64,000 nucleotides of DNA. It comes from Halocaridina rubra (taxonomy: Eukaryota > Arthropoda > Malacostraca > Decapoda > Atyidae). The notes under the pieces are model-generated. The model ran no database searches and was not told where the DNA came from. It was given only the letters and a program-made list of their open reading frames with translations. The translations under genes were made by a program, and so were the position numbers. The stretch is taken from assembly GCA_037179515.1 (NCBI GenBank), contig JAXCGZ010002303.1:1-64000 (forward strand), written 5' to 3'. Below are positions 26,834 through 64,000 of this stretch, in pieces (position 1 is the stretch's first letter; the number at the start of each line of letters is the position of its first letter).

Positions 26834-39688
<12,855 letters not shown>

Positions 39689-39787
39689 CGTTGCATCAAT
39701 ATCATCTCCTTCTACAGTGTTACTGTGATAAAGAAAAAGAAACTGAGTTTCTAGGATGTTTCACTTAATGGAACATTCTTAAGACTA

Positions 39788-40097
39788 CAGACGCTCCCCT
39801 ATTCACAAACAACCGTGTTCAGAACAAAAACCTACTCATTATCTACCTATGTATTAATGCACAGTATGTGCAGTATTTCTGTACTGTAATGTATTATTAC
39901 ATTTTTATTACTGCTTTAAAATTCATTAATATTGTATAGTTTGCTTTATGCAGTAGTTCAGCACCTTCAACCTAAGTAATGTACAGTACTGCATATGTAT
40001 GTACTGCACAGTGCTTTTTTTACGTAAACACAACTTACATACAATTCTACTCACAAACTTCTGGAACCTAACTCGTTCGTAAACAGGAGAGTGTCTG
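39788..40097 (+). mobile_element. Tigger-like MITE, 310 bp, TA target duplication
   Basis: Terminal inverted repeats CAGACGCTCCCCTATTCACA and the reverse of TTCGTAAACAGGAGAGTGTC; TA on both sides (39786-39787, 40098-40099). Second copy of the MITE at 27240-27548. It lies about 100 bp upstream of the GALNT start codon, so it may overlap the promoter or 5' UTR. Confidence 0.87.
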
Positions 40098-40605
40098 TAC
40101 TTTACAGAATCTGTTCACAGCAATAAGTATTATATAAAAAATCTTTGAATTTATATTATATGGTTAAGCAATAACTTCGGAACGTGCAGGGATAAATTAC
40201 TTACTCAGAAACAGCGATAGATAACGTCACCTAACATAACATAACCTGATGCTATGCTTGGATTTTAATACACAAATCACAATTCTCAATCACATATGTC
40301 ATAATATTATACAAAATTGTTAAGGAAATATATCTAAAAAAATTATCATCTTGGATTTAAATTTCAAGTTTGCAATCACAATTTGATATTTCACTTTGAT
40401 TAGCAAGTAAATTCTAATATATTTATAGGTGGTGTAACGTGTGCACATAAACACTGTACACTGTATATCACCTTCCTCTCAGTTGTACAATTACAGTACT
40501 TCTATGCAATTGTACTGTATATATTATCCAAGTTACAAAATTCTACTGATAGAGGATAAAATATTTAATTGTTTCAAAAGGAGTGTACTACTGAAGACAT
40601 AATGA
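40098..40605. other. upstream of GALNT, no element recognised
   Basis: AT-rich DNA that may include the GALNT promoter. No TATA or initiator could be assigned with confidence. Confidence 0.4.
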
Positions 40606-40611
40606 ATGATT

Positions 40612-40810
40612 ATTTTTTACCATGAGTGTGACACAAAGTCAGGAAAAGAAAATTGCCCTCATAAGGCCTGGACACGAAAAAACATCAAACAAAGAGAAAC
40701 AGAGATTGGGAGTGTTGTGACTGTCAGATATGAACTGTCCTGGACAATCCTATCTACGTCCAGTAGGTCTTTAGCTGTAGTATCGCAAAACACGACTGGT
40801 ACCAAGGGCC
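40612..40810 (-). repeat. SINE B / LINE-tail element
   Basis: CATGAGTGTGACACAAAGTC, AAAATTGCCCTCATAAGGCC, AAACAGAGATTGGGAGTG and TGAACTGTCCTGGACAATCC. These match 29825-30080 including its far end, so the copy is nearly full length with a gap in the middle. Confidence 0.75.
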
Positions 40811-41147
40811 AATTTACGACCTTACCCCATTGACAAAACATAGTAGCGGATAGTCACTCGATAGTAGTTGTACACGTCAGCAATACAATGCAGTTAAAGC
40901 ACACACATATACAAACGAAAGCAAACACACACACATACTGCAGGCGTGGAGACGTGGATGACACCTGTTAAAGAATCCTAACGTCGTCACCTTGACAACG
41001 GCTGAGGGGCGATGTTTGATTTGGTTTTTATCACCCAAGCACACCTGGGAAAGTTGCTTTTAGTAATGTTTCTCATATGACGTGTGAGAATTAAGTAATG
41101 CGTCTCATATAATCATTTTTGGTCATTTATGAATTTAATTTGGTAGA

Positions 41148-41215
41148 CTGTGGTGGCAAAGTGGTTAGAGCATTCGACTCGGGAACTAAGAGGCCCGTAT
41201 TCGAGGCCACTTATC
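41148..41215 (+). repeat. tRNA-like SINE head
   Basis: GACTGTGGTGGCAAAGTGGT, TAGAGCATTCGACTCGGGAA and GGCCCGTATTCGAGGCCAC have A-box- and B-box-like stretches at tRNA spacing. No good acceptor stem, so likely a SINE or tRNA pseudogene. Confidence 0.5.
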
Positions 41216-41345
41216 ATTTAATTCTGCTTGAAGTATAACAAACATCTATTAAAATTAAAATGCTACGTGGTATTGGTTTTACGTTACTTATAAGCAAACA
41301 ACACTTGTAACTGCATATATCTGCGAGCTATAGGAATTAATGCTA

Positions 41346-42722
41346 GGATGGGATACGGCTCTGAACTATAGACCAGTTTCCTTGACCAGCATAGTTTGCC
41401 ACGTTATGGAGAAACTACTAAGGAAACATATCTCTCTTCACTTGGAATCCTTCAACTTTTTGTCAGTGAGGCAACATGGCTTCAGAGAAGGTAGATCAAC
41501 AGTAACAAACTTATTAGAATTTTATGATGAGGTAAGCCGAATCTTACAGGAAAGAGAGGGCTGGGCAGATTGCATATTCCTAGACTTCAGGAAAGCGTTT
41601 GACACTGTTCCACATGGGAGACTGATAAGGAAGCTGCAAGCAATGGCTAGAATAGGTGGAAATGTTTTGGAATGGATAAAAACTTACTTAGAAGGAAGGG
41701 AACAGAGGGTTAGAGTAAGACACTCAGTGTCTGAATGGAGAAGAGTTAGTAGTGGAGTTCCACAGGGTTCAGTTTTAGGGCCACCTTTGTTCCTTGTATA
41801 TGTAAATGACCTACCAAAGTCTGTAAATTCATTCATGAATATGTTTGCAGATGATGCAAAGATTGTGAAGAAAGTAAAAAACGAGAACAATGGTAGTGAA
41901 CTTCAGGAGGATCTAAATAGTCTGCATGAGTGGTCAGAAAAGTGGCTAATGAAATTCAGTACTTCAAAATGTAAGGTAATGAGAATGGATACAAGTGCAA
42001 GAAGGCCCAAGCTTGACTACTCAGTGGCTGGAGTACAACTTCAAGAGACAGAAAATGAGAGAGATCTAAGAGTAAACATACTGGCAGATTTGTCTCCAGA
42101 AATACATATAAATGGCATAGTAAGGGCAGCATAAGCAATCTTATCAAATGTAAGGGTAGCCTTCAGGCACAAGGACAAGGAAATGTTCAGAAATATTTAT
42201 GTAACCTATGTGAGGCCAAAACTCGAATATGCAGCCCCCTTTTGGAATCCACACTTGAAAAAGCACATAGCTAAGCTTGAAAAAGTTCAAAGACATGCCA
42301 CGAAACTGGTGCCAGAAATACGCAATCTCAGTTATGATGAGAGGCTGAGGGAATTAGACTTACCATCACTCGAAGCTAGAAGAGTGAGGGGGGATATGAG
42401 GACAGTCTTTAAATTCCTTCATGGTTATGATAGAGTGGCTAGGGATCGATATTTTGATATGGCTGACTCTAGAACTAGAGGTCATAGATTGAAGCTTGGT
42501 AAGAAAACTTCTTTGCAGGATGTAAGGAAATACTTTTTCAGTATAAGAGTAGTTGATAACTGGAATTCGCTAAGCGAGGAGGTAGTTAATGCTATCTCAA
42601 TCCATAGTTTTAAGGACAGGTATGGTAAGTATCACGAAGTATAAAATGGAACCGATGAGGAGATGGGAAGATACGAGCTTTGGGCTCTTTCCCGTAAACA
42701 CAATTAGGTAAGTACATTTAGG
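41346..42722 (+). mobile_element. CR1-like LINE, copy e, 5'-truncated
   Basis: Starts inside the RT domain (GGGATACGGCTCTGAACTAT) and runs to the 3' repeats at 42695-42722. Translation is one frame, 41340-42644, broken by a single nonsense change near 42132 (TAT to TAA, relative to copy a). The RT motifs DFRKAFDTVPH, GVPQGSVLGPP and FADDAKI are kept. The ORF ends KDRYGKYHEV. Another LINE begins about 20 bp after its 3' end. Confidence 0.92.
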
Positions 42723-43173
42723 TAAGATGGAGTTCATCTTTCTAGTTCAGGTGTCTCGGGATTGGCCGGTATGATAGACAGAGCGGTAGGGGGGTTTTGT
42801 TGGATACAATTAATGAAATAAATAATACTTGTGCAGAGAAATTAATCAGTAAGGGTACAGTAAATAGTTGGTCAAATAGCCGGGAGTTTAAGGATAATAA
42901 CCATTTGTTACATAGAACAAATATTAACAAAAAGAAAAGCCACAAGAAGGGTAAACCTAGAGAAAATTTGAAAGTATATTATACAAATAGCTGTGGTTTA
43001 GGTAACAAGATATAAGAACTGAGAGCCATAGTATGTAGTGAGAGACCGGATATAATATGCATTAGTGAAAGTTGGATTAATTTAGCGAGCAAACACCTGA
43101 AAGCTGAGTACATAATTAAAGGATATAAACTTTATAATGCGGATCGCAGTGCAGATAGAAGAGGGGGGTAATC

Positions 43174-43662
43174 ATGTATATTAAAGATAGCCTCAGAAGC
43201 TGCATTAAGTCTGGAATTAAGACAAATCTAAATTCAGAAACCTTATGGGTTGAAATTAAAAATAACAAAGAAAGTCTAGTTTTAGGAGTAGTCTACAGAC
43301 CACCGAATCTAGATAATTTAACTTCGCAAATTATATGCGATGAAATTTCTAAAGTGACCAGGTCAAATACAGTTTGCATTATAGGCGATTTTAATTTTAG
43401 AAATATTAACTGGGAAACCATAACAGGTGATAATAGTTCTAAGGAGTTTTTGGAAGTGGTAGAAGACAATTTCCTTTCTCAGCATGTACTTGAAGCAACA
43501 CGGGGGATGAATATACTAGATTTAATTCTTAGTAATAGAGAGAATATGGTTACAAATTTAGAAGTTGGTGAACCATTGGGCAACAGTGACCATGATTCCA
43601 TTAGATATAACACAATTTTTAAGGAAACTATAAAGGAAAATAAGAATTGTTCCAAACTTTAG
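43174..43662 (+). pseudogene. AP-like endonuclease fragment of the 42.7-kb LINE
   Basis: Open 162 codons. Motifs: LVLGVVYRPPN, IIGDFNFRNINW (the GDFN active-site motif), RGMNILDLILSN and GNSDHDSIRYN (the SDH motif). The N-terminal catalytic residues lie in another frame upstream (PDIICISESW at about 43045). Confidence 0.85.
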
Positions 43663-44226
43663 AGCAGGGGATTTTGAGGGCTTAAAAACTAAATTATCTA
43701 ATGAAGTATGGAAAGAGATTTCTGGGATACAGATGTGGGTAGTTAATCCAGCAGGTCAGGTCCCGGGTAGCAGATTACCCCGAAAATTGAGTACCACAGG
43801 CCAAGGATTATCACAAGATAAGATCAATACAGTAAATTCTCTCACAGGAAAGAACAGCATGAGGAATATAACAATTTTGTCATGACTGTTAAAGAATAGT
43901 CACAAAGACTATATACCCATGAAACATTTCAGATCAAGAAAAAATGACCCTAAATGGATGAACAATAGAATAAAGAATATTATAGGTATTAAAAGAGGAA
44001 TATACAGGAAACTAAAAAGAGGTGAAGAGCAGGTGAGGCAGCCATATATACAGTTAAACAGGGAATTTAAAAAACAGTTAGAAAGTCGGAAAGAAAGTAC
44101 GAAGTTAAAATAGCAGGAGAAGCTAAAGAAAATCCTAAAGGGTTTTATCAACATTATCAAACAAAATTTAAGGAAAAAGTCGGACCAATTGAAGTAGCCA
44201 ATGGCCATATCACAGATGACGATAAA

Positions 44227-44910
44227 GTGATGTGTACATGTTTAAATGATTATTTCTTATCTGTATTTACCAATGAAAACTTGGAAAATATTCCGGAAGT
44301 AGAATCCATTTACAGAGACAGTCCTGATAATATACTTAGTTCAATAAATATTACGAGAGAGGAGGTAATAAAAGAAATAGATAAATTAAAGGCTCATAAA
44401 TCTCCGGGACCTGATGGAATATATGCTAGAATATTGAAGGAATGCAAGGAAGAGTTTAGTTGTCCTCTAACTGCATTATTTAATAATTCAATAAAATTAG
44501 GATCGGTACCCATGGAGTGGAAATTGGCAGATGTGGTACCAATATTTAAAAAAGGAGAACGTGTTAAAAAGAATAATTATAGGCCGGTAAGTTTAACGTC
44601 AACAGTGGGTAAGATTCTAGAATCCATAATTGCAAATAAAATAAGGGCACATCTAGAATTACACAGACTGATAAAACTTTCACAACACGGGTTTCTGAAG
44701 TTTTTTTCGTGCCCTACAAACTTACTGTCTTTTTATTCAGAAGTTTACGAGGCAGTAGATTGTGGCAAAGAATACGATATAATATATCTAGACTTTAGCA
44801 AAGCTTTTGATAGAGTTCCTCACGAAAGATTAGTTAAAAAGCTTGAAGCTCGTGGTATAGGAGGTGCTGTTCTCAGATGGATCAAAGAATGGTTAATAGA
44901 CCGAAAATAG
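44227..44910 (+). pseudogene. reverse transcriptase fragment of the 42.7-kb LINE
   Basis: Open 227 codons covering RT motifs through LDFSKAFDRVPHERLVKKLE. It ends at an in-frame TAG (44908-44910) where a Gln or Trp codon is expected. The FADD motif follows in the same frame near 45053. Confidence 0.87.
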
Positions 44911-45974
44911 AGGGTATGCATAAATGGAGAGAAATCGGAGTGGGGCTCGGTTACTAGCAGGGTACCACAAGGCTCGGTACTTGGTCCTCTATTATTCATC
45001 GTATATCTAAATTATCTGGATTCGGATATCAGTAGTAACCTAAGTAAATTCGCAGATGACACTAAAATAGGTAGAATTATAAATGGAAAAGAAGACATTC
45101 ATGCTTTACAGGAAGATCTAAATAAATTATCTTAATGGTCGAATAAGTGGCAAATGGAATTTAATGTTGAAAAATGTAAAGTAGTTAAAATGGGTACTAT
45201 AAAAGACTATACGAGTTATAAGCTAAATAACTATGAAATCATGAGTTCTGTGTGATAGGGATTTGGGAGTTCTTGTGAGTAGTAAACTTAAGCCAAGAGA
45301 GAAATGTACAGCAGTCAGAAATAAAGCAAACAGAATTTTAGGATTTATCGCAAGAAGTGTTGGCAATAGGACGGAAAAAGTTATTTTGCAGCTCTATCTT
45401 GCATTAGTTAGGCCCCATCTAGATTATGGTGTGCAATTCTGGTCACCCTAGTATAGGATGGAAATAGAAAGTTTTATAAATTTAGGTTCAGAAGGGAAAT
45501 TGGTAAAAATGGTTTGGTAATAGAGTAGCTGATGCATGAAACATGCTTCCTAGAAGGATAATAAATGCCAATATCTTAGACATCTTCAAATGTAGATTTG
45601 ATAGACATATGACAGAGGTAGGGTGGGTATGAATAGGTTAGTGCTTATTAGAAGAATCATAAAGAGAAAAATAGAATAAATAAGTAGAGTAAATTGCTGA
45701 AAATATCATTCAAAACTGGAGCTGCCTCGTACGTGCCAGTAGGCATGTTGCAGTGTTCCCTATTCTTATGTTCTTATATAAAAATAATGGATGCGAAAGT
45801 AATTTGCGGTCTATTTCCTTATCTGGAGTCAATTACACCCTAACCTCACCTGGTTAGATTATAGTGAGTGAGGCAGACTGCACACGACAAGCGCACCAAA
45901 AAACGCTAGGTACATAAAAACAAGAAGACAAATATATAAGGTGAGTAAAACTATTTGATAACCAAAAGATTTTA

Positions 45975-46235
45975 TTTTGTATATGTGACACTAGGATGGG
46001 CAGAAAAAAATTGCTCTGATCGGGCCTGACCATAAAGAAAACCTAATATAACGAGAGACAGATATGAGGAGTGCTGTGTTTTGTCTGATGGGCAGGAAAA
46101 ATAGGAGAAACAAAACAAAAATAAAAAAAAATATTTGGTGTTGATGTAGGCACAGAAAAGGATACCTGTGTGTACTGGTCATAAAATTTTAGTAACGTGT
46201 GACCGATTTTTGCTTGACTGGCCATACAACTTAGA
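45975..46235 (-). repeat. SINE B / LINE-tail element
   Basis: ATATGTGACACTAGGATGGG, TTGCTCTGATCGGGCCTGAC, GAGAGACAGATATGAGGAGT and ATTTGGTGTTGATGTAGGCA. Best-preserved match to the end of the 11.4-kb LINE. Confidence 0.78.
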
Positions 46236-46479
46236 CAAGTATTAGTTTGGATAAAGGTATTCAAGAAGCGCCTTCCTTTTCGGATAAGTATTGCAATAGC
46301 CAACCACTTTACACTATAATTTTACACTTTATATAGTTAGAAGAGATATTGAGACCTTTGAAGTTGTATTATATATTAGTGATATAATCTCAGAACGCCA
46401 CACTCAACAGGGAACGACCAAACTAACACTAAGCACTCACTAAAAGCTATCTATGGAGAAACAAGAATACTATATAACT

Positions 46480-46480
<1 letters not shown>

Positions 46481-46556
<76 letters not shown>
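46481..46556. repeat. (GA)n microsatellite
   Basis: About 76 bp of GA dinucleotides. Confidence 0.97.
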
Positions 46557-46558
<2 letters not shown>

Positions 46559-46884
46559 CCTTTATTTCAGTGTACAGAAGGTATTCTTACAGTATAAATA
46601 CAACAGTATATACGTTATATAATTATATCATTATCATTAACTGATTATAATTAATATTACAGTATATGATAAATTTACGATTACAGTACATGTAACAGTT
46701 TCATAAATATAATCATGGGATAATTTCTCTCAAATATAAATATATTGTTCGATATAAGAACTTGGTTCGTATAAGAAAACAGTTCTTGAACCATATTTAG
46801 CAGGTGCATAGTTCAAGAACCACATCTTATAAAAGAACTAAGGTGTATGAATATACAAGAACTTGTAAGTGTATATTGCATGTA

Positions 46885-47282
46885 GTCACCGTGGCTCAAG
46901 CGGTAGCGTCCTCGACTCTGAGGCATCAGGTCGAGGGTTCGTGCCCCGTCACGGTCTGAGGTTAGCAAGGGCATGCACTCAGGGTGAGGATTACATCTGC
47001 CAAAACAAGTCCTTCGCAAGAAGGAAACCGTCCTAGCCCTTGGTAGAAAAGGGAGTCCGTGACGTAAAACCGGAACATGATTTAAGTAGTCTCCATGGCA
47101 AAATGGTAGCGTCTGCGTCTCTGAGGCGGCAGGTCGAGGGTTCGCGCCCCTTCACGGACTGAGGTTAGTAAGGGCATACACTCAGGGTAACGATTACATC
47201 TGCCAAAACAAGTCCTTCGTAAGAAGGCAACTGTCCGAGCCCTTAGTATAAAAGGGAGTTCGTGACGTAAAACCGAATCCAT
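46885..47282 (+). repeat. dimeric SINE family A with flanking duplication
   Basis: Two family A units in the same direction, 46883-47071 and 47087-47274, about 80-85% alike by eye. Each has a tRNA-like head (A box TGGCTCAAGCGGTAGCG or TGGCAAAATGGTAGCG; B box GAGGGTTCGTGCCCC or GAGGGTTCGCGCCCC) and a body with CTCAGGGTRASGATTACATC, TCCTTCGYAAGAAGG and GGGAGTYCGTGACGTAAAAC. The pair is flanked by GTAAGTGTATATTGCATGTA (46865-46884) and GTAAGTGAATATTGCATATA (47283-47302), a likely target-site duplication. Confidence 0.9.
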
Positions 47283-48039
47283 GTAAGTGAATATTGCATA
47301 TAGTAATTAGGAACTTTTCATATGTTTACTTTCACACGATCCAGTTCGAGAAAAATCTCCTGAAACTTATTGTGATATTAGGTTAGGTAAATCTGCTTAG
47401 TTCAACCCTCTCCGTATGAAACGAGTCGATAATTAATACATTGTCTTTCTTAGTCGTTTTTAGAACTTTTCCGGTGTTGTTGATATTTCATTACGCTCGT
47501 TGGGGGTGTGAAAATACATATTTACAATCTTTTTCAAGTAATAAAATAAAATCAAGACCATAAGTAATGACTACTTACTCGAGCATGCTGGCAATATGTA
47601 GAAGATTAATCAAACTAAATTTATCCTTCATGGCAGATACAAGTTTGTTAACAATTTTCGAAAGCTCAAGTTCTTTGTCCACTCTATCATTAGCACTCCG
47701 TTGAATTGAGAAAAGGAATTTTGTCTCAATATCTCTCTCATCCATTTCTGTCTGCAACCAGCTACACTTGCATATTATCATTATATCTTACATCTAGTAA
47801 CGAGAAAAACTTGTCCTTAAAACTAGAGACAAAATCGTTGACTACGAACAGTCCGTTGTGTTAAGGCCAATAGGTCAATATCTCTTTCAACCATCTCTGG
47901 TTATTTCCAAAGACACTAAAATATTGTCCATATATCTCAGATTCAGTAATAAGAAAAACTTCTTTAAGCTAGAAATATATGACTGAAAGACTAGTTCTCT
48001 GCCCACCCTATCTTTAGTCTTGTGTCTGCAGGGAGTTTC

Positions 48040-63198
<15,159 letters not shown>

Positions 63199-63421
63199 CT
63201 GTTAATAAGAAACATAATATAGTCACGTTAATGTTTTCTTTTTCTTTTACTAAATAGGGGAATAAAACTCACAGTACGATGCCCAGCAAGTCACTTCCAC
63301 AGTGCCACACGTTGAACAGGTGAGGCCATCCAATGTCGAATAATCCACGTACTCTGTTGACAGAATATTTTTGCAAATTTAAAATTGTTTGGCTCTCTGT
63401 CTGTCTGTGTGTATATATACA

Positions 63422-63513
<92 letters not shown>
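63422..63513. repeat. (AT)n microsatellite
   Basis: About 92 bp of AT dinucleotides after TGTATATATACAGT. Confidence 0.96.
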
Positions 63514-63517
<4 letters not shown>

Positions 63518-63735
63518 TAACGCTCCCAACTTATGAACAAGGTAAGTTCTAAACGATCGTTCATATCTTGAATTATTCATAAGTTGATATTTTGTATGCA
63601 CAGTACTGTATTGGGTGTACAAACATTTCTACATCATGTACGTAACATACTAAGATTTGGTTAGACCAAAATGCATTTGTTTTCTTATAGCATAGACACA
63701 TGATGCAAGTTTGCACGGTTCTTGATATGTAGATA
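63514..63735 (+). mobile_element. Tigger-like MITE fragment
   Basis: TACACTAACGCTCCCAACTT, TTCATAAGTTGATATTTTGT, CACAGTACTGTATTGGGTGT and ATGATGCAAGTTTGCACGGT. The order is the same as at 4843-5060. The far terminal repeat is not seen. Confidence 0.6.
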
Positions 63736-64000
63736 TTTTTTTCAAAAGCTTTTCCAATATTCATATACGGTCGCTGCTTCCCACTTGAATGTTGGAGGCT
63801 AGTGGTTTGTATTAACTCCATGTTTTATGTAAGGTCGGATGCCCTTCCTTTCACAACGTTCTTCACTGAGCCAGTCATGTAACTGATACTGTGTTGACCA
63901 GTTTTGCTTTACCAGTGGCTGGATTAAAAAAAATACCCATTATCTTGACACTGTAAGATAGATTATATTTCTATAGTTTCTACTCCCAGGTAGGCTTTTC
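63736..64000. other. right edge: SINE-like core and start of a repeat
   Basis: Near 63835 GGATGCCCTTCCTTTCACAA is the reverse of the GAAGGGCATCC core seen at 21.1 and 55.1 kb. The last bases, CTCCCAGGTAGGCTTTTC, match the start of the element at 51.95 kb. No DEG/ENaC exon recognised here. Confidence 0.45.

Larger units (their letters stand above)
42740..45782 (+). mobile_element. second CR1/L2-type LINE with endonuclease, inactivated
   Basis: About 3 kb. An AP-type endonuclease is recognisable in pieces: KVYYTNSCGLGNKI, ERPDIICISESWI, VYRPPNLDN, IIGDFNFRNINWE and GNSDHDSIRY. The RT follows with SPGPDGIYARILKECKEEFS, NYRPVSLTSTVGKILE, LDFSKAFDRVPH, VPQGSVLGPL (first V replaced) and FADDTKIG. 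Stops and frameshifts interrupt it at many points (for example 43015, 43660, 44910). About 50 codons seem deleted near 45452. The C-terminal NRVADAWNMLPRRIINANIL is present. The 3' end is TATTCTTATGTTCTTATAT. It shows more decay than the neighbouring copy e, so it is the older insertion. Confidence 0.88.

Noticed and set aside
41684..41890. Conserved antisense frames inside every CR1-like LINE copy (also at 1172, 15245, 49638)
   Set aside because: The repeated antisense peptide is the mirror of the conserved RT region and gives no independent evidence of coding.
46885..47160. tRNA genes suggested by A and B boxes
   Set aside because: Heads belong to SINE copies: the same sequence continues into a common body, it is repeated in tandem, and no proper acceptor stem closes.
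63264..63349. Possible extra DEG/ENaC exon between TCAACAG and GTGAGT, minus strand (DYSTLDGLTCSTCGTVEVTC in one frame)
   Set aside because: It has splice-like borders, but no frame is both open and in phase with the exon starting at 63198, and it does not resemble the FPAVTVCN region expected there.

Overview
The window looks like nuclear DNA of a decapod crustacean. This is inferred from the intron-split animal genes, the very heavy (AT)n, (AAT)n and (GA)n microsatellite load, and the mix of CR1-like, RTE-like and jockey-like LINE fragments, tRNA-derived SINEs and Tigger-like TA-inserting elements. I could not search any database, so the species is open. Single-copy coding sequence is a small part of the 64 kb; most of the rest that I can recognise is transposon debris and tandem repeats.

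Four cellular genes are supported by exon-by-exon reading with splice signals and consistent codon phase. (1) AP2S1 (+, 5195-6938): sigma subunit of the clathrin adaptor AP-2, three exons covering all but the initiator Met. (2) PET117 (+, 17462-17872): mitochondrial cytochrome oxidase assembly factor, complete at 80 aa over two exons. (3) A GALNT10/Pgant6-like polypeptide GalNAc-transferase (-, 39688-26834): complete, ten coding exons, 606 codons. (4) A DEG/ENaC (pickpocket/ASIC-type) sodium channel subunit (-, 63198-48040): ten exons giving about 449 aa, with the 5' end (TM1) beyond the window. These genes act in unrelated processes (endocytosis, respiration, Golgi O-glycosylation, ion conduction), so no operon-like logic is expected.

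Layout: 1-4.8 kb, LINE copies and unresolved DNA; 4.8-7 kb, AP2S1; 7-11.4 kb, intergenic or UTR with nothing recognised; 11.4-16.5 kb, three LINEs of different families; 17-18.2 kb, PET117 beside (AT)n tracts; 18.2-26.8 kb, mostly unrecognised DNA with a near-perfect hairpin at 22.1 kb and an RTE fragment; 26.8-39.7 kb, GALNT with introns full of SINEs, a LINE, two minisatellites and a Tigger-like element; 39.8-46.6 kb, MITE, SINEs and two LINEs; 46.9-63.2 kb, DEG/ENaC gene with long (AT)n and (AAT)n tracts, three LINE copies, a 0.6-kb inverted repeat and several minisatellites.

The most unusual signal is in the DEG/ENaC gene. The 3' end of one coding exon, including its 5' splice site, is repeated about ten more times in the next intron (62.1-63.06 kb), and some copies are still open and keep a donor site. 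The same gene has three homologous exon-like units at its 3' end (47.57-48.16 kb). A 32-bp near-exact copy of a GALNT exon lies downstream of that gene. Other notable structures are a palindrome inside (AT)n, a dimeric SINE with target duplications, and a LINE whose 3' tail is shared by dispersed SINE-like copies.
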